Positions 1-8,409 of a DNA stretch of 64,000 nt are shown piece by piece. The notes beneath the pieces are model-generated. The model was given only the letters and a program-made list of their open reading frames with translations, ran no database searches and had not been told where the DNA came from. Positions within the stretch are counted from its first letter, which is position 1. The number at the start of each line of letters is the position of its first letter. Where the stretch lies: the NCBI GenBank assembly GCA_934503195.1, contig CAKSVM010000001.1, positions 1 through 64,000 on the forward strand, written 5' to 3'. This DNA comes from an uncultured Eubacteriales bacterium. GTDB lineage: Bacteria > Bacillota > Clostridia > Oscillospirales > CAG-272. The position numbers and the translations under genes are program-made.

Positions 1-61
1 CGCTCTTGCCGTCTTCGCTCAGATTAACGGTCGCAATATTGGGCTTCTCTATTTCTATCAT
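1..61 (-). CDS. rpoA: RNA polymerase alpha subunit, N-terminal fragment
   Basis: Only the first 20 codons lie in the window; the gene continues past its left edge. The peptide opens MIEIEKPNIATVNLSEDGKS, which matches the start of bacterial RpoA, the subunit that nucleates RNA polymerase assembly. A strong GGAGGG ribosome-binding site precedes the ATG. It follows rpsD by about 60 nt, the usual alpha-operon order, so it is very probably co-transcribed with the ribosomal genes upstream. Confidence 0.9.
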   Translation of the reverse strand, partial: MIEIEKPNIATVNLSEDGKS

Positions 62-124
62 TCAATAACCCTCCTTTTTAATAAACACAGCCAAAAACGT
101 ACTGGTATATCGAAAAGGCTGTTA

Positions 125-721
125 TTATTTCGAATACAATTCAACTATGAGCTGCTCCTCGAACGGGAAGTCGATATCTTCGCGGGTGGGGAGAGCGATG
201 ACCTTAGCGGTGCCGTTTGTCTTGTCGATCTCAAGCCACTTCGGAGCGATAACCGAATCCATACCCTCGATGAGAGCCTTGAACTTATCGGTGGAACGGC
301 TGGAATCCTTGACAGCGATCACATCGCCGACCTTAACGAGAATCGAGGGGATGTCGACCTTGTTTCCGTTGAGGGTGTAATGTGCGTGGCTGACGAGGAG
401 ACGAGCCTCGCGGCGGGTGTTTGCGAGTCCCATACGATAAACGACGTTGTCAAGACGACGTTCGAGCAGCGAGAGAAGATTCTCACCGGTCTTGCCCTGC
501 ATTCTTTCAGCCTCGACATAGTAGTTGTGGAACTGCTTTTCCATCACGCCATAGATGAACTTGGCGCGCTGCTTTTCCTGGAGCTGGAGAGCGTACTCGC
601 TCTTCTTCTTGGGCTTGGAAGCCGAGTTGCGCTTGGTTTCCTTCTTGTTGTAACCCATAACGGCAGGCGAAATACCGAGAGCCTTGCAACGCTTGGCGAT
701 CGGCTGGTTATTCTTTGCCAT
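125..721 (-). CDS. rpsD: 30S ribosomal protein S4
   Basis: Primary 16S rRNA-binding protein that starts assembly of the 5' domain of the small subunit; in many bacteria it also represses its own operon. The 198 residues match the family length (about 200). The N-terminal S4 domain and the RNA-binding S4 fold near residues 88-150 (LERRLDNVVYRMGLA) are clear. Only one cysteine (C12) is present at the N-terminus, so this is the zinc-free form rather than the four-cysteine form. It sits between rpsK and rpoA. Confidence 0.97.
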   Translation of the reverse strand: MAKNNQPIAKRCKALGISPAVMGYNKKETKRNSASKPKKKSEYALQLQEKQRAKFIYGVMEKQFHNYYVEAERMQGKTGENLLSLLERRLDNVVYRMGLANTRREARLLVSHAHYTLNGNKVDIPSILVKVGDVIAVKDSSRSTDKFKALIEGMDSVIAPKWLEIDKTNGTAKVIALPTREDIDFPFEEQLIVELYSK

Positions 722-748
722 GATTTTTTATCCTCCTTTAAGATAAGA

Positions 749-1153
749 TTAAACGCGGCGGCGTTTGGGAGGACGGCAGCCGTTGTGCGGGATCGGCGTT
801 ACGTCCTTGATGAGGCTGATGTCGAGACCGGTAGCCTGAAGAGCGCGGATAGCCGACTCACGTCCTGCGCCCGGACCCTTGACATAGACTTCAACGGTTT
901 TCATGCCGTGATCGATCGCTGCCTTAGCGGCGGTCTCCGCTGCCATCTGAGCCGCGTAAGGAGTGGATTTTCTGGAACCCTTGAATCCAAGCTCACCTGC
1001 GGAAGCCCACGATACTGCGTTGCCTGCCACATCGGTAATGGTTACGATAGTGTTGTTGAAGGTAGCGCGGATATGAGCCGAACCCTTTTCGATGTTCTTG
1101 CGCTCGCGACGCTTTTTGATAACCTTCTTGGCGGTAGCCTGTACTTTAGCCAT
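749..1153 (-). CDS. rpsK: 30S ribosomal protein S11
   Basis: S11 lies on the platform of the small subunit and contacts the mRNA exit region. The 134-residue length is typical, and the ending [10 protein letters not shown] is the conserved S11 C-terminus. The central segment [16 protein letters not shown] is also diagnostic. It lies 14 nt after rpsM and 27 nt before rpsD, consistent with one transcript. No anomalies are seen. Confidence 0.97.
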   Translation of the reverse strand: MAKVQATAKKVIKKRRERKNIEKGSAHIRATFNNTIVTITDVAGNAVSWASAGELGFKGSRKSTPYAAQMAAETAAKAAIDHGMKTVEVYVKGPGAGRESAIRALQATGLDISLIKDVTPIPHNGCRPPKRRRV

Positions 1154-1167
1154 CTTTAGGTCACTCC

Positions 1168-1536
1168 TTACTTCTTCTTATTTGCGATGGTCTTTGCGGG
1201 ACCCTTACGGGTTCTCGCGTTGGTCTTCGTTCTCTGACCTCTTACGGGAAGACCCTTTCTGTGTCTGATACCGCGGTAGCAGTTGATTTCGATCATTCTC
1301 TTGATGTCAAGAGCGCGGTCACGGCGGAGGTCACCCTCGACGTGATAATTCTTTTCGATCTCTTCTCTTAACTTAGCGGTATCCTCTTCGGTCAGATCCT
1401 TCGCGCGCTTATCGGGATCGATCCCGGTAGCCGCGAGGATGTCTCTGGAGCTCTTCACTCCGATTCCGTAGATATAGGTGAGAGCGATTTCAACTCTCTT
1501 GTTGTTCGGAATATCAACACCGGCAATACGTGCCAT
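1168..1536 (-). CDS. rpsM: 30S ribosomal protein S13
   Basis: S13 sits in the head of the small subunit and forms intersubunit bridges while contacting P-site tRNA. The 122 residues begin [20 protein letters not shown] and carry the conserved [20 protein letters not shown] stretch near residues 87-106. The basic C-terminal tail ending TIANKKK is typical. It follows rpmJ and precedes rpsK, standard for the alpha operon of Firmicutes. Confidence 0.97.
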   Translation of the reverse strand: MARIAGVDIPNNKRVEIALTYIYGIGVKSSRDILAATGIDPDKRAKDLTEEDTAKLREEIEKNYHVEGDLRRDRALDIKRMIEINCYRGIRHRKGLPVRGQRTKTNARTRKGPAKTIANKKK

Positions 1537-1598
1537 TCGTTAATTCACCCCTTCTGTAGTGATTATTAGTTGGGTTTTGGTCGGATGGTATGCGATGA

Positions 1599-1712
1599 TC
1601 AGCCCTGTCTCTGCTTGTGCTTGGGGTTCTCGCAGATGACCATAACGTGACCTTTTCTCTTGATGATCTTGCACTTTTCGCAGATCTTCTTAACGGATGG
1701 TTTAACTTTCAT
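1599..1712 (-). CDS. rpmJ: 50S ribosomal protein L36, zinc-binding form
   Basis: A 37-codon gene found by translating the gap between infA and rpsM. It begins [20 protein letters not shown] and ends HKQRQG. Residues C11, C14, C27 and H32 form the CCCH zinc ribbon that defines the zinc-containing L36. L36 binds 23S rRNA and stabilises the region around domains II and V. The position between infA and rpsM is the standard one, which supports the call despite the small size. Confidence 0.96.
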   Translation of the reverse strand: MKVKPSVKKICEKCKIIKRKGHVMVICENPKHKQRQG

Positions 1713-1773
1713 GGTTTACCATACCTTTCTCACAATTATGTGCTTAAAACGGATGGAGGTCAGTGATTTATGA

Positions 1774-1992
1774 TCACTTTGCTCTCCACGTGATCCTTCC
1801 CTTTGTAAGATCATAGACCGAAACCTCGACCGTGACCTTATCTCCGGGGAGTATCTTGATATAGTTCATACGGAGCTTACCTGAAATGTGGGCGGTGATA
1901 ATGTGCTTGTTGGAAAGCTCCACTTTGAATACGGCGTTCGGCAGAGCCTCAACAACCGTACCTTCGAATTCCACAACGTCATCCTTCGGCAG
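1774..1992 (-). CDS. infA: translation initiation factor IF-1, probable CTG start
   Basis: IF-1 occupies the A site of the 30S subunit during initiation. The S1-like OB fold is complete ([18 protein letters not shown], then RITWRAK at the end). No ATG starts this frame. The first GTG (1974) gives only 66 residues and lacks the conserved KDD segment. Extending upstream gives a CTG at 1990-1992, six bases after a GGAGGG site, and exactly 72 residues, the normal family length. An ATT lies one codon further upstream (1993-1995), closer to the ribosome-binding site. Start codon choice is inference; the coding identity is firm. Confidence 0.9.
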   Translation of the reverse strand: MPKDDVVEFEGTVVEALPNAVFKVELSNKHIITAHISGKLRMNYIKILPGDKVTVEVSVYDLTKGRITWRAK

Positions 1993-2013
1993 AATAATCC
2001 CTCCTATCGTGTG

Positions 2014-2763
2014 TTAGTCGACTTTAGTGAGGACGATCACGCCGTCGTCGGTGATCGCTATCGAATGCTCGTAGTGAGCCGAGAGCGAGCCGTCAGCCGT
2101 GACGACCGTCCATTTGTCAGAAAGCTCGCGGACATCGGGCGTTCCGATGTTGACCATCGGCTCGACCGCTATCGTCATGCCCGCGTAGAGTCTCACTCCG
2201 CGTCCCTTTGTTCCGTAGTTCGGAACGTCAGGCGACTCGTGAAGCTCTTCTCCGACGCCGTGGCCGACATAGCGTCTCACGACCGAGAAGCCGTTGGCCT
2301 CGACGTAAGACTGAACCGCGTATCCGATATCTCCGACGCGATTGCCGGGCTTTGCCTCGGCGATTCCGTGCCAGAAGCTCTGCTTTGTGACCTCTATGAG
2401 CTTTTTCGCCTCGGCACTGACATTGCCCACCGGATAGGTGTTCGCGCTGTCACCGTGGTAGCCCTTGTAGAAGGCTCCGACGTCAACCTTGACGATATCG
2501 CCGTCCTCAATCACACGCGAGCCGGGAATACCGTGTATGACCTGATCGTTGATGCTTATGCAGGCACTTCCGGGAAATCCGCCGTAGCCGAGGAAAGACG
2601 GCTTCGCACCGCGGCTTTCGATGTGCTGACGGATTATAGTGTCGAGCTGCTTTGTCGTCATTCCGGCGTGGATTTTCTCGCCCGCGAGATACAGAGCCTC
2701 GCCAGTGATGCGTCCAGCTTCCTTCATGAGCTTGATCTGGTCGCTGTTTTTAACCGATATCAT
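2014..2763 (-). CDS. map: methionine aminopeptidase, type I
   Basis: Removes the initiator methionine from nascent proteins. The 249-residue protein has the pita-bread fold with all five metal ligands visible: D94, D105, H168, E201 and E232, plus the substrate-pocket H77. It has no N-terminal SH3-binding zinc extension, so it is the short type Ia form. It lies 3 nt after adk and 21 nt before infA. Many Clostridia carry a small KOW-domain gene between map and infA; none fits here. Confidence 0.97.
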   Translation of the reverse strand: MISVKNSDQIKLMKEAGRITGEALYLAGEKIHAGMTTKQLDTIIRQHIESRGAKPSFLGYGGFPGSACISINDQVIHGIPGSRVIEDGDIVKVDVGAFYKGYHGDSANTYPVGNVSAEAKKLIEVTKQSFWHGIAEAKPGNRVGDIGYAVQSYVEANGFSVVRRYVGHGVGEELHESPDVPNYGTKGRGVRLYAGMTIAVEPMVNIGTPDVRELSDKWTVVTADGSLSAHYEHSIAITDDGVIVLTKVD

Positions 2764-2766
2764 GTG

Positions 2767-3414
2767 TTATCTGCCTTGCCTTTTTTTCTCGATGAGAGCA
2801 AGCGTGAGAGCGGTCGTGTCGGCGAGTTCCTCCTGACCCTCAACGATACCGAGTTTGCCGCGCTCGGAATAGAAATCCTTGAGCGGTTCGGTCAGCTCGT
2901 GATAGGTCTCAAGACGCGACTTCACGACTTCGGGGGCGTCATCCTTGCGGATTGTGAGCTTTTCGTCACACTTTTCGCAGGAATCGCCCTTCTTCGAGGG
3001 GTTGTAGACCGTGTGGTAGGACGCGCCGCATTTGCCGCAGACACGTCTTCCCGACATTCTCTCGACGATCTTCTCATCGGGAACTTCGATGTCGATGACG
3101 AAATCGATCGAAACACCCATTTCCTCAAGAGCCTTTGCCTGAGGAACGGTTCTGGGGAAACCATCAAGGATGAAACCGTTCTTGCAGTCGTCCTTTGAAA
3201 GTCTCTCCTTGATTATCCCTATGACTACCTCGTCCGGGACAAGCGCGCCTTTTTCGGTGTATTCCTTCGCCGCCTTGCCCATTTCGGTCTGATTCCTTAT
3301 TGCCTCTCGAATTATTGCGCCCGTCGAGATGGCGGGGATTGCGTACTTTTCGGAAACGATCTCAGCCTGAGTGCCTTTACCGGCGCCTGGCGCGCCGAGA
3401 AAAATCATTTTCAT
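2767..3414 (-). CDS. adk: adenylate kinase with zinc LID
   Basis: Interconverts ATP plus AMP and two ADP in the cytoplasm. The 215-residue protein starts with the P-loop GAPGAGKGT (residues 7-15), and FILDGFPRT follows near residue 81. The LID domain carries four cysteines, C126, C129, C146 and C149, that bind structural zinc, the usual form in Gram-positive bacteria. It is placed between secY and map, as in most spc operons. Confidence 0.97.
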   Translation of the reverse strand: MKMIFLGAPGAGKGTQAEIVSEKYAIPAISTGAIIREAIRNQTEMGKAAKEYTEKGALVPDEVVIGIIKERLSKDDCKNGFILDGFPRTVPQAKALEEMGVSIDFVIDIEVPDEKIVERMSGRRVCGKCGASYHTVYNPSKKGDSCEKCDEKLTIRKDDAPEVVKSRLETYHELTEPLKDFYSERGKLGIVEGQEELADTTALTLALIEKKRQGR

Positions 3415-3487
3415 TCAATCTCTCCAAAATGTGTTGCGACCGTTGGCCTCACCGCCGGAGTTACCCGACGATGAAGGTCACAGGGTC

Positions 3488-4774
3488 TTATTCAAGAAAG
3501 CCTTTGTAGTGGCGCATGGTCATCTGAGCCTCAACCTCACGCGCGGTCTCGATAGCGACACCAACGACGATTATGATCGAAGTTCCCGCGAAAGCGATAC
3601 CGGACATACGGTTGCCCGAGATGATGTTGACCACAAGCGGAAGCACCGCGATGATTCCGAGGAAGGTCGCGCCCATAAGAGTGATCTTATTGAGAACCTT
3701 CGTGATATAATCGCAGGTAGGCTTGCCGGGACGGATACCGGGGATAAATCCGCCGTTCTTCTTCAGATTGTTCGCAACCTCGATCGGATTGAACGAGATC
3801 CCGATGTAGAAGTAAGCGAAGAAGACGATGAGCACGAGGAAGAGTACGACGTAGAGCCACGACGTATAGGAGAAGAGCTGCTGGAATCCATACCAGAACG
3901 TGCCTTTCTCGGGCGTCGGGAAGAGCATCGCGATCGTGCTGGGAAGTGCGAGGATGGAGTTCGCGAAGATGATAGGCATGACGCCTGCCATGTTAAGCTT
4001 CATCGGAAGGGTGGAACTCTGTCCGCCGTACATCTTTCTGCCGACAACGCGCTTTGCGTACTGAACCGGGAGACGTCTTTCGGAATTATCCATGAAGATG
4101 ATGAAGATAACCATCGCGAGGAAGATTATGATCATGAGGACAGCCGCGATGATGTATCCGACGCTCTTACTGGTGAAGTAAGCTATGAGCGACTGGATTA
4201 TCGTGGGACCGGACGAAACGATGTTCGTGAAGAGGATGATCGAGATACCGTTTCCGATACCATTCTCATTGATCTTCTCACCGAGCCACATGATAAGGCA
4301 GGAGCCTGCGGTGTAGCAGGCGATCATTACAATTGCCGCGAAGACACCGGTGTTCGTGAGAACGCCCATGTTCTTCAGGTAAGCGTAGTAACCGTAAGCC
4401 GTGATGAGTGCCAGACCGACCGTTACGTAACGGGTGATCTGGGCGATCTTCTTGCGTCCGTCCTCTTCCTTGGCCATATTCTCGAGTGCTGGAATAGCCG
4501 TGCAGAGGAGCTGCATGATGATCGAGCTGTTGATATACGGGGAGATGGAGAGTGCGAAAAGTGTTGCTTTGGAGAAGGCGGATCCGGATATGATGCTCAT
4601 ATACTGGAAGATCGAGCCGTCTCCGAAGCTCTGAATGTAGTTCATCGCGTCCGCGCTGACATAGGGCATCGGGATTGCGCATCCGATGCGGTACAGCACG
4701 ACGATGAAGACTACGTAGAGCATCTTCTTGCGAAGCTCGGGGAGCGAGAACGCGTTCTTAAGTGTCTTGAACAA
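3488..4774 (-). CDS. secY: protein translocase subunit SecY
   Basis: Central pore of the Sec translocon in the cytoplasmic membrane. The 428 residues show ten hydrophobic segments. Family signatures include the first helix after a short basic N-terminus (MFKTLKNAFSLPELRKKM), the plug region, and the cytosolic loop with NLKKNGGFIPGIRPGKPT that contacts the ribosome and SecA. The stop codon lies one base before the coding end of rplO. A 73-nt spacer separates it from adk. Confidence 0.97.
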   Translation of the reverse strand: MFKTLKNAFSLPELRKKMLYVVFIVVLYRIGCAIPMPYVSADAMNYIQSFGDGSIFQYMSIISGSAFSKATLFALSISPYINSSIIMQLLCTAIPALENMAKEEDGRKKIAQITRYVTVGLALITAYGYYAYLKNMGVLTNTGVFAAIVMIACYTAGSCLIMWLGEKINENGIGNGISIILFTNIVSSGPTIIQSLIAYFTSKSVGYIIAAVLMIIIFLAMVIFIIFMDNSERRLPVQYAKRVVGRKMYGGQSSTLPMKLNMAGVMPIIFANSILALPSTIAMLFPTPEKGTFWYGFQQLFSYTSWLYVVLFLVLIVFFAYFYIGISFNPIEVANNLKKNGGFIPGIRPGKPTCDYITKVLNKITLMGATFLGIIAVLPLVVNIISGNRMSGIAFAGTSIIIVVGVAIETAREVEAQMTMRHYKGFLE

Positions 4775-4775
4775 G

Positions 4776-5216
4776 TCAGATCACCTCAGTCTTTCCGCCC
4801 GCTGCTTCGATCTTTTCCTTAGCAGTTGCCGAAAAGACTGATGCTTCAACGGTCAGCTTCTTTGTGATTTCGCCGTTGCCTAACACTTTGAGTCCGTCGT
4901 TTGCTTTGCGAATAATGCCCTTGTTCATGAGTGCTTCAAGATTGACGGTTTCGCCGTCCTCGAATGCGTTCAGCTTGGAGACGTTGATTATAGCGTACTC
5001 AGTGCCGAACTTGTTGTGGAAGCCTCTCTTAGGAAGTTTTCTGTAGAGCGGGCTCTGTCCGCCCTCGAAACCGGGTCTGACACCGCCGCCCGAGCGTGCG
5101 TTCTGTCCCTTGTGACCCTTACCTGCGGTCTTACCGTTTCCGGATCCGGTTCCTCTGCCCTTACGCCATGCGGGGGTGGTGGAGCCTTCTGCCGGAGAAA
5201 GTTCATGGAGCTTCAT
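4776..5216 (-). CDS. rplO: 50S ribosomal protein L15
   Basis: Late-assembling large-subunit protein that reaches into the core of 23S rRNA. The 146 residues open [20 protein letters not shown] and include the glycine-rich basic stretch [18 protein letters not shown] that threads through the rRNA. Length and organisation match the family. It sits between rpmD and secY in the spc operon and has a good ribosome-binding site (AGGAGG) upstream. Confidence 0.97.
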   Translation of the reverse strand: MKLHELSPAEGSTTPAWRKGRGTGSGNGKTAGKGHKGQNARSGGGVRPGFEGGQSPLYRKLPKRGFHNKFGTEYAIINVSKLNAFEDGETVNLEALMNKGIIRKANDGLKVLGNGEITKKLTVEASVFSATAKEKIEAAGGKTEVI

Positions 5217-5256
5217 TAGGTTTTTCCTCCTTATACTGAATTTTACTTGCCTTTAA

Positions 5257-5436
5257 TCAGACGTTTTCTTTCTTTACAAGGTGAGAAATAACCTTAACCT
5301 TGCCGCCGAGAACCGCGTCATCAGCGTGAATGATGCTGTCGCCGACCTTCTTGAGGCCGAGGGAAGCAGCGGTAGCCTTCATGTTGGGCTTTGCGCCGAT
5401 AAGGCTCTTTACAAGTGTTACCTTTACGTTTGCCAT
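5257..5436 (-). CDS. rpmD: 50S ribosomal protein L30
   Basis: A 59-codon gene read from the gap between rpsE and rplO. The peptide begins MANVKVTLVKSLIGAKPNMK and ends VISHLVKKENV, the compact beta-alpha-beta fold of bacterial L30. It follows a GGAGG site and lies 14 nt after rpsE. L30 is absent from some bacterial lineages, so its presence here fits a Firmicute. Position and sequence agree. Confidence 0.95.
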   Translation of the reverse strand: MANVKVTLVKSLIGAKPNMKATAASLGLKKVGDSIIHADDAVLGGKVKVISHLVKKENV

Positions 5437-5450
5437 CTTATAAAGCCTCC

Positions 5451-5957
5451 TTATTTCGTTACGGCTTCCTTGCTGATTCCGCGCATTGCAGCGACTTCCT
5501 CAGCGTTACGAAGCGTCTTCAGTCCCTCGAACGTAGCCTTGATGACGTTTATGGGATTGTTGGAACGCAGGCACTTGGTTCTGATATTCTTGATACCAGC
5601 CATCTCGATGACCGCACGGACTGCGCCGCCGGCGATAACACCGGTACCGGGAGCAGCCGGCTTCATGAGAACGCGGCCTGCGCCGAACTCGCCGATGACC
5701 TCGTGAGGAATGGTGGTTCCCTTGAGCGAGACCTCGATCATGTTCTTCTTGGCATCCTCGATGCCCTTGCGGATTGCTTCCGGAACTTCGGCTGCCTTGC
5801 CGAGTCCGTAGCCTACGTGACCGTTGCCGTCGCCGACAACCATCAGTGCGGTGAATCTCATGACACGACCGCCCTTGACCGTCTTCGAGACGCGCTTTAT
5901 AGCAACGTTGCGCTCCTGAAGATCGAGGGTAGCCGGATCAAAATTCTGCTTTGCCAT
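5451..5957 (-). CDS. rpsE: 30S ribosomal protein S5
   Basis: S5 helps maintain decoding accuracy and mRNA unwinding at the entry channel. The protein shows the N-terminal double-stranded RNA-binding fold ([20 protein letters not shown]) and the C-terminal S5 domain. I chose the ATG at 5957, giving 168 residues and an N-terminus ([18 protein letters not shown]) that fits clostridial S5; a GTG at 5969 would add four residues. Neither start has a clear ribosome-binding site, unlike every neighbour. The message upstream is a hairpin-rich spacer, so translation may depend on that structure. Confidence 0.93.
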   Translation of the reverse strand: MAKQNFDPATLDLQERNVAIKRVSKTVKGGRVMRFTALMVVGDGNGHVGYGLGKAAEVPEAIRKGIEDAKKNMIEVSLKGTTIPHEVIGEFGAGRVLMKPAAPGTGVIAGGAVRAVIEMAGIKNIRTKCLRSNNPINVIKATFEGLKTLRNAEEVAAMRGISKEAVTK

Positions 5958-6121
5958 TTTGTTTGCCACACGGGCTTTTATAACGACCCTGTAGATCGTG
6001 ACCCGTTTCCTCTCATATAAAATTTGATTGTGGGCGTAAGCCCAGATTCAAACCGTGTATAAACTGGTCTTACACCGGAAAGATCCGGTGTTGCGGAAGT
6101 TCTGAGTGAAACTCAGAACTT
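5958..6121 (-). other. hairpin-rich spacer between rplR and rpsE
   Basis: About 150 nt separate two genes that are normally nearly adjacent. Reading the transcribed strand from rplR, a 10-bp stem with loop TTTCA (6097-6121) contains the rplR stop codon, then comes an 8-bp stem (6072-6091, loop TCTT), then a GGGC/GCCC stem near 6035. No run of T follows, so these are not intrinsic terminators. The function is unknown; mRNA processing or translational control of rpsE is possible. Confidence 0.6.
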
Positions 6122-6472
6122 GAGTCCGCCTTCTCTTGCGCCTTCGGCAAGCTCCAATACACGACCGTGGTAAACGTATCCGCCGCGGTCGAAGACGACC
6201 TCGGAGATACCCTTTGCGGCTGCGCGCTCGGCAACAAGCTTGCCGACCTTCTTAGCCGCTTCCTTGTTTCCGCCGTGACCCTCGAAATCCTTTTCAAGGG
6301 AGGAAGCGGAAGCAAGAGTCACGCCCGCAACGTCATCGATGACCTGAGCCTCGATATTGTTGAGCGAACGATAAACGCAAAGACGCGGACGAGCGGCAGT
6401 GCCGGAGATCTTGGCTCTGACTCTCTTGTGTCTCTTAAGACGCTGTGCGTTGCTGTCCTTTCTGGATACCAT
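6113..6472 (-). CDS. rplR: 50S ribosomal protein L18
   Basis: L18 binds 5S rRNA and helps attach it to the central protuberance. The 119 residues begin [20 protein letters not shown] and end with the conserved pattern [27 protein letters not shown], given here only as a reference to its position (residues 93-119). The stop codon lies inside the first stem of the downstream spacer, which is unusual. It is preceded by rplF with 18 nt between. Confidence 0.97.
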   Translation of the reverse strand: MVSRKDSNAQRLKRHKRVRAKISGTAARPRLCVYRSLNNIEAQVIDDVAGVTLASASSLEKDFEGHGGNKEAAKKVGKLVAERAAAKGISEVVFDRGGYVYHGRVLELAEGAREGGLKF

Positions 6473-6490
6473 GCTGATCCACTCCTTTCA

Positions 6491-7030
6491 TTATTTACCG
6501 GTCTTACCGGCCTTGCGGCGGATATGCTCGCCTTCATACTTGACGCCCTTGCCGAGGTAGGGTTCAGGCGGTCTCTTCTCGCGGATCTGAGCGGCGATCT
6601 GGCCGACGGTCTGCTTGTTGATGCCCGAAACGATGATCTCGGTCTGCGACGGAACGTCGAACTTGATGTCGTCGAACTCGTCGAAGGTGATGGTGTGCGA
6701 GTAACCAAGGTTGAGAACGAGCGATTTGCCCTGCTTCTGAGCTCTGTAACCAACGCCGTTGATTTCGAGCTTCTTTGTGTAGCCGGTGGTAACGCCGACT
6801 ATCATGTTGTTGATGAGGGTGCGGGTGAGGCCGTGGATAGCGCGGTCTTCCTTCTCATCGGTGGGACGGGCTACGTGAATGACGCCGCCCTCGAGGGTGA
6901 TGGTCATTCTGTGGCTGAATTCCTGAGTGAGAGTACCCTTGGGTCCCTTGACGGTAACGACATTGCCTTCGCCGATCTTAACATCAACGCCGGCGGGAAC
7001 AGCGATGGGCTTTCTTCCGATTCTAGACAT
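6491..7030 (-). CDS. rplF: 50S ribosomal protein L6
   Basis: Binds helix 97 of 23S rRNA near the sarcin-ricin loop and the factor-binding site. The 179-residue protein has two similar L6 domains. The start MSRIGRKPIAVPAGVDV and the signature PPEPYLGKGVKYEGEHIRRK near residues 153-172 are diagnostic. It lies between rpsH and rplR in standard order, with an AGGAGT-type site upstream. Confidence 0.97.
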   Translation of the reverse strand: MSRIGRKPIAVPAGVDVKIGEGNVVTVKGPKGTLTQEFSHRMTITLEGGVIHVARPTDEKEDRAIHGLTRTLINNMIVGVTTGYTKKLEINGVGYRAQKQGKSLVLNLGYSHTITFDEFDDIKFDVPSQTEIIVSGINKQTVGQIAAQIREKRPPEPYLGKGVKYEGEHIRRKAGKTGK

Positions 7031-7051
7031 TTTTAACTCCTCCCTGCCGAA

Positions 7052-7450
7052 TTACCAAACAAAGGCGAGAACTTCACCGCCGACATTGTTGGCGCGAGCC
7101 GCCTTGTCGGTCATGATGCCCTTGGAGGTAGAAATGATGGCGATTCCGAGTCCGTTCATGACCTTCGGCATATCCTCGCAGGAAGCGTAGATACGAAGAC
7201 CGGGCTTGGAAACACGGCGAAGACCCTTGATGATCTTGGACTTGCCCTGACCATACTTGAGGGTGATGCGGATGATGCCCTGCTTGCCATCCTCGATCAC
7301 CTGATAGGACTTGATGTAGCCCTCGGTGAGAAGGATGTCGGCGATTGCCTTCTTCATGTTCGAAGCAGGAACATCGACAGTCTGATGCTTGGCATCGTTT
7401 GCGTTTCTGATACGCGTGAGCATATCAGCGATTACGTCGGAAATCTGCAT
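7052..7450 (-). CDS. rpsH: 30S ribosomal protein S8
   Basis: S8 binds the central domain of 16S rRNA and is the translational repressor of the spc operon in Escherichia coli. The 132 residues include [17 protein letters not shown] at the start and the conserved [20 protein letters not shown] near the end. Here it is preceded by an exceptionally long, structured spacer after rpsN, so an autogenous site for S8 could be located there; that link is speculation. Confidence 0.97.
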   Translation of the reverse strand: MQISDVIADMLTRIRNANDAKHQTVDVPASNMKKAIADILLTEGYIKSYQVIEDGKQGIIRITLKYGQGKSKIIKGLRRVSKPGLRIYASCEDMPKVMNGLGIAIISTSKGIMTDKAARANNVGGEVLAFVW

Positions 7451-7649
7451 TGTTTTATCCTCCTAATGCAAGTACGCCAAAACTCTTGCTGCCGGACAAA
7501 CCGGCCTGCAACCGGTGGTTAAGCCGATCCCCGAAGGGATTAGGCTTCCTTCCGATAAGCTTGGAGCGATTTTAATTTATATTGAAGGGATCCGGGTTCA
7601 GATCCCGCAATATCATGTTTTTGCCCTTTCGGGCGGTCGGTAAAATGAA
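7451..7649 (-). other. structured spacer between rpsN and rpsH
   Basis: A 199-nt non-coding gap in an otherwise tight operon. Four stem-loops can be read: GCCGG/CCGGC at 7491-7505; an 11-bp stem with one bulge and a four-base loop at 7521-7547; a split 12-bp stem at 7579-7613; and GCCC/GGGC at 7623-7634. No open frame of note and no terminator-like T run on the transcribed side was found. I see no match to a known RNA family by eye. Confidence 0.6.
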
Positions 7650-7835
7650 TTACCAAGAAGCCTTTCTGACGCCCGGGATCTCGCCCTTGTAGGCAAGCTC
7701 TCTGAAGCAGATACGGCAGATGCCGTACTTACGCAGATAAGCGTGAGGACGACCGCAGATCTTGCAGCGGTTGTATTCGCGGGTGGAGAACTTCTGAGGC
7801 TTCTGCTGCTTGAGAATCATGGATTTCTTTGCCAT
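7650..7835 (-). CDS. rpsN: 30S ribosomal protein S14, zinc type
   Basis: The 61-residue type Z S14 carries C24, C27, C40 and C43 for a zinc ribbon in the head of the small subunit. This short form is typical of Gram-positive bacteria; a longer zinc-free paralogue is sometimes encoded elsewhere under zinc control. The ending IPGVRKASW is the conserved C-terminus. It lies 17 nt after rplE. Confidence 0.97.
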   Translation of the reverse strand: MAKKSMILKQQKPQKFSTREYNRCKICGRPHAYLRKYGICRICFRELAYKGEIPGVRKASW

Positions 7836-7852
7836 CTTTTTGTATCTCCTCC

Positions 7853-8392
7853 TTATTTAGCGAAGGGCGCGCCCATAAGTGTGAGCAGCTCTCTTGCTTC
7901 CTCATCGGTGTTTGCGGTGGTTACGAACGCGATGTCCATACCGCGGATCTTCTCGATCTTATCGTACTCGATTTCCGGGAAGATCAGCTGCTCCTTGAGG
8001 CCGAGCGAGTAGTTGCCGCGGCCGTCGAAAGCGTTGGGGTTGATTCCCTTGAAGTCGCGGACACGGGGGAGAGAGAAGTTGAAGAGTCTGTCCATGAACT
8101 CGTACATTCTGTCGCCGCGGAGAGTGACCTTGGCGCCGATCTTCATGCCCTGACGGAGCTTGAAGTTAGCGACCGACTTCTTCGCGAAAGTCGGGACGGC
8201 CTTCTGACCGGTGATCATGGTGATCTCGTTTATAACGGTATCGATGACCTTCGCGTTATCCTTGGCGTCGCCGGTACCGACGTTGACGACGATCTTGTCG
8301 AGCTTCGGAATCTGCATGGGGCTCTTGTAAGCGAACTTCTGCATGAGAGCGGGAGCTACATCATTCTTGTATAAATCCTTAAGTCTTGCCAT
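7853..8392 (-). CDS. rplE: 50S ribosomal protein L5
   Basis: L5 joins L18 in binding 5S rRNA and touches P-site tRNA. The 179-residue length is canonical. Diagnostic pieces are [19 protein letters not shown] near residues 26-44, and [20 protein letters not shown] near residue 131. It is followed closely by rpsN and preceded by rplX, in conserved spc-operon order with a short leader and clear ribosome-binding site. Confidence 0.97.
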   Translation of the reverse strand: MARLKDLYKNDVAPALMQKFAYKSPMQIPKLDKIVVNVGTGDAKDNAKVIDTVINEITMITGQKAVPTFAKKSVANFKLRQGMKIGAKVTLRGDRMYEFMDRLFNFSLPRVRDFKGINPNAFDGRGNYSLGLKEQLIFPEIEYDKIEKIRGMDIAFVTTANTDEEARELLTLMGAPFAK

Positions 8393-8409
8393 TATTCCTT
8401 ACCTCCCAC

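Noticed and set aside
3371..4822. Long open frame on the plus strand opposite secY (483 codons)
   Set aside because: Antisense shadow; the peptide is composed of Asp, Glu, Arg and His runs with no recognisable domain, while secY is unmistakable.
7579..7613. tRNA-like T-arm (GGGTTCAGATCCC) in the rpsN-rpsH spacer
   Set aside because: No D arm, anticodon arm or CCA-type acceptor could be built around it, and the T-loop lacks the invariant A58.
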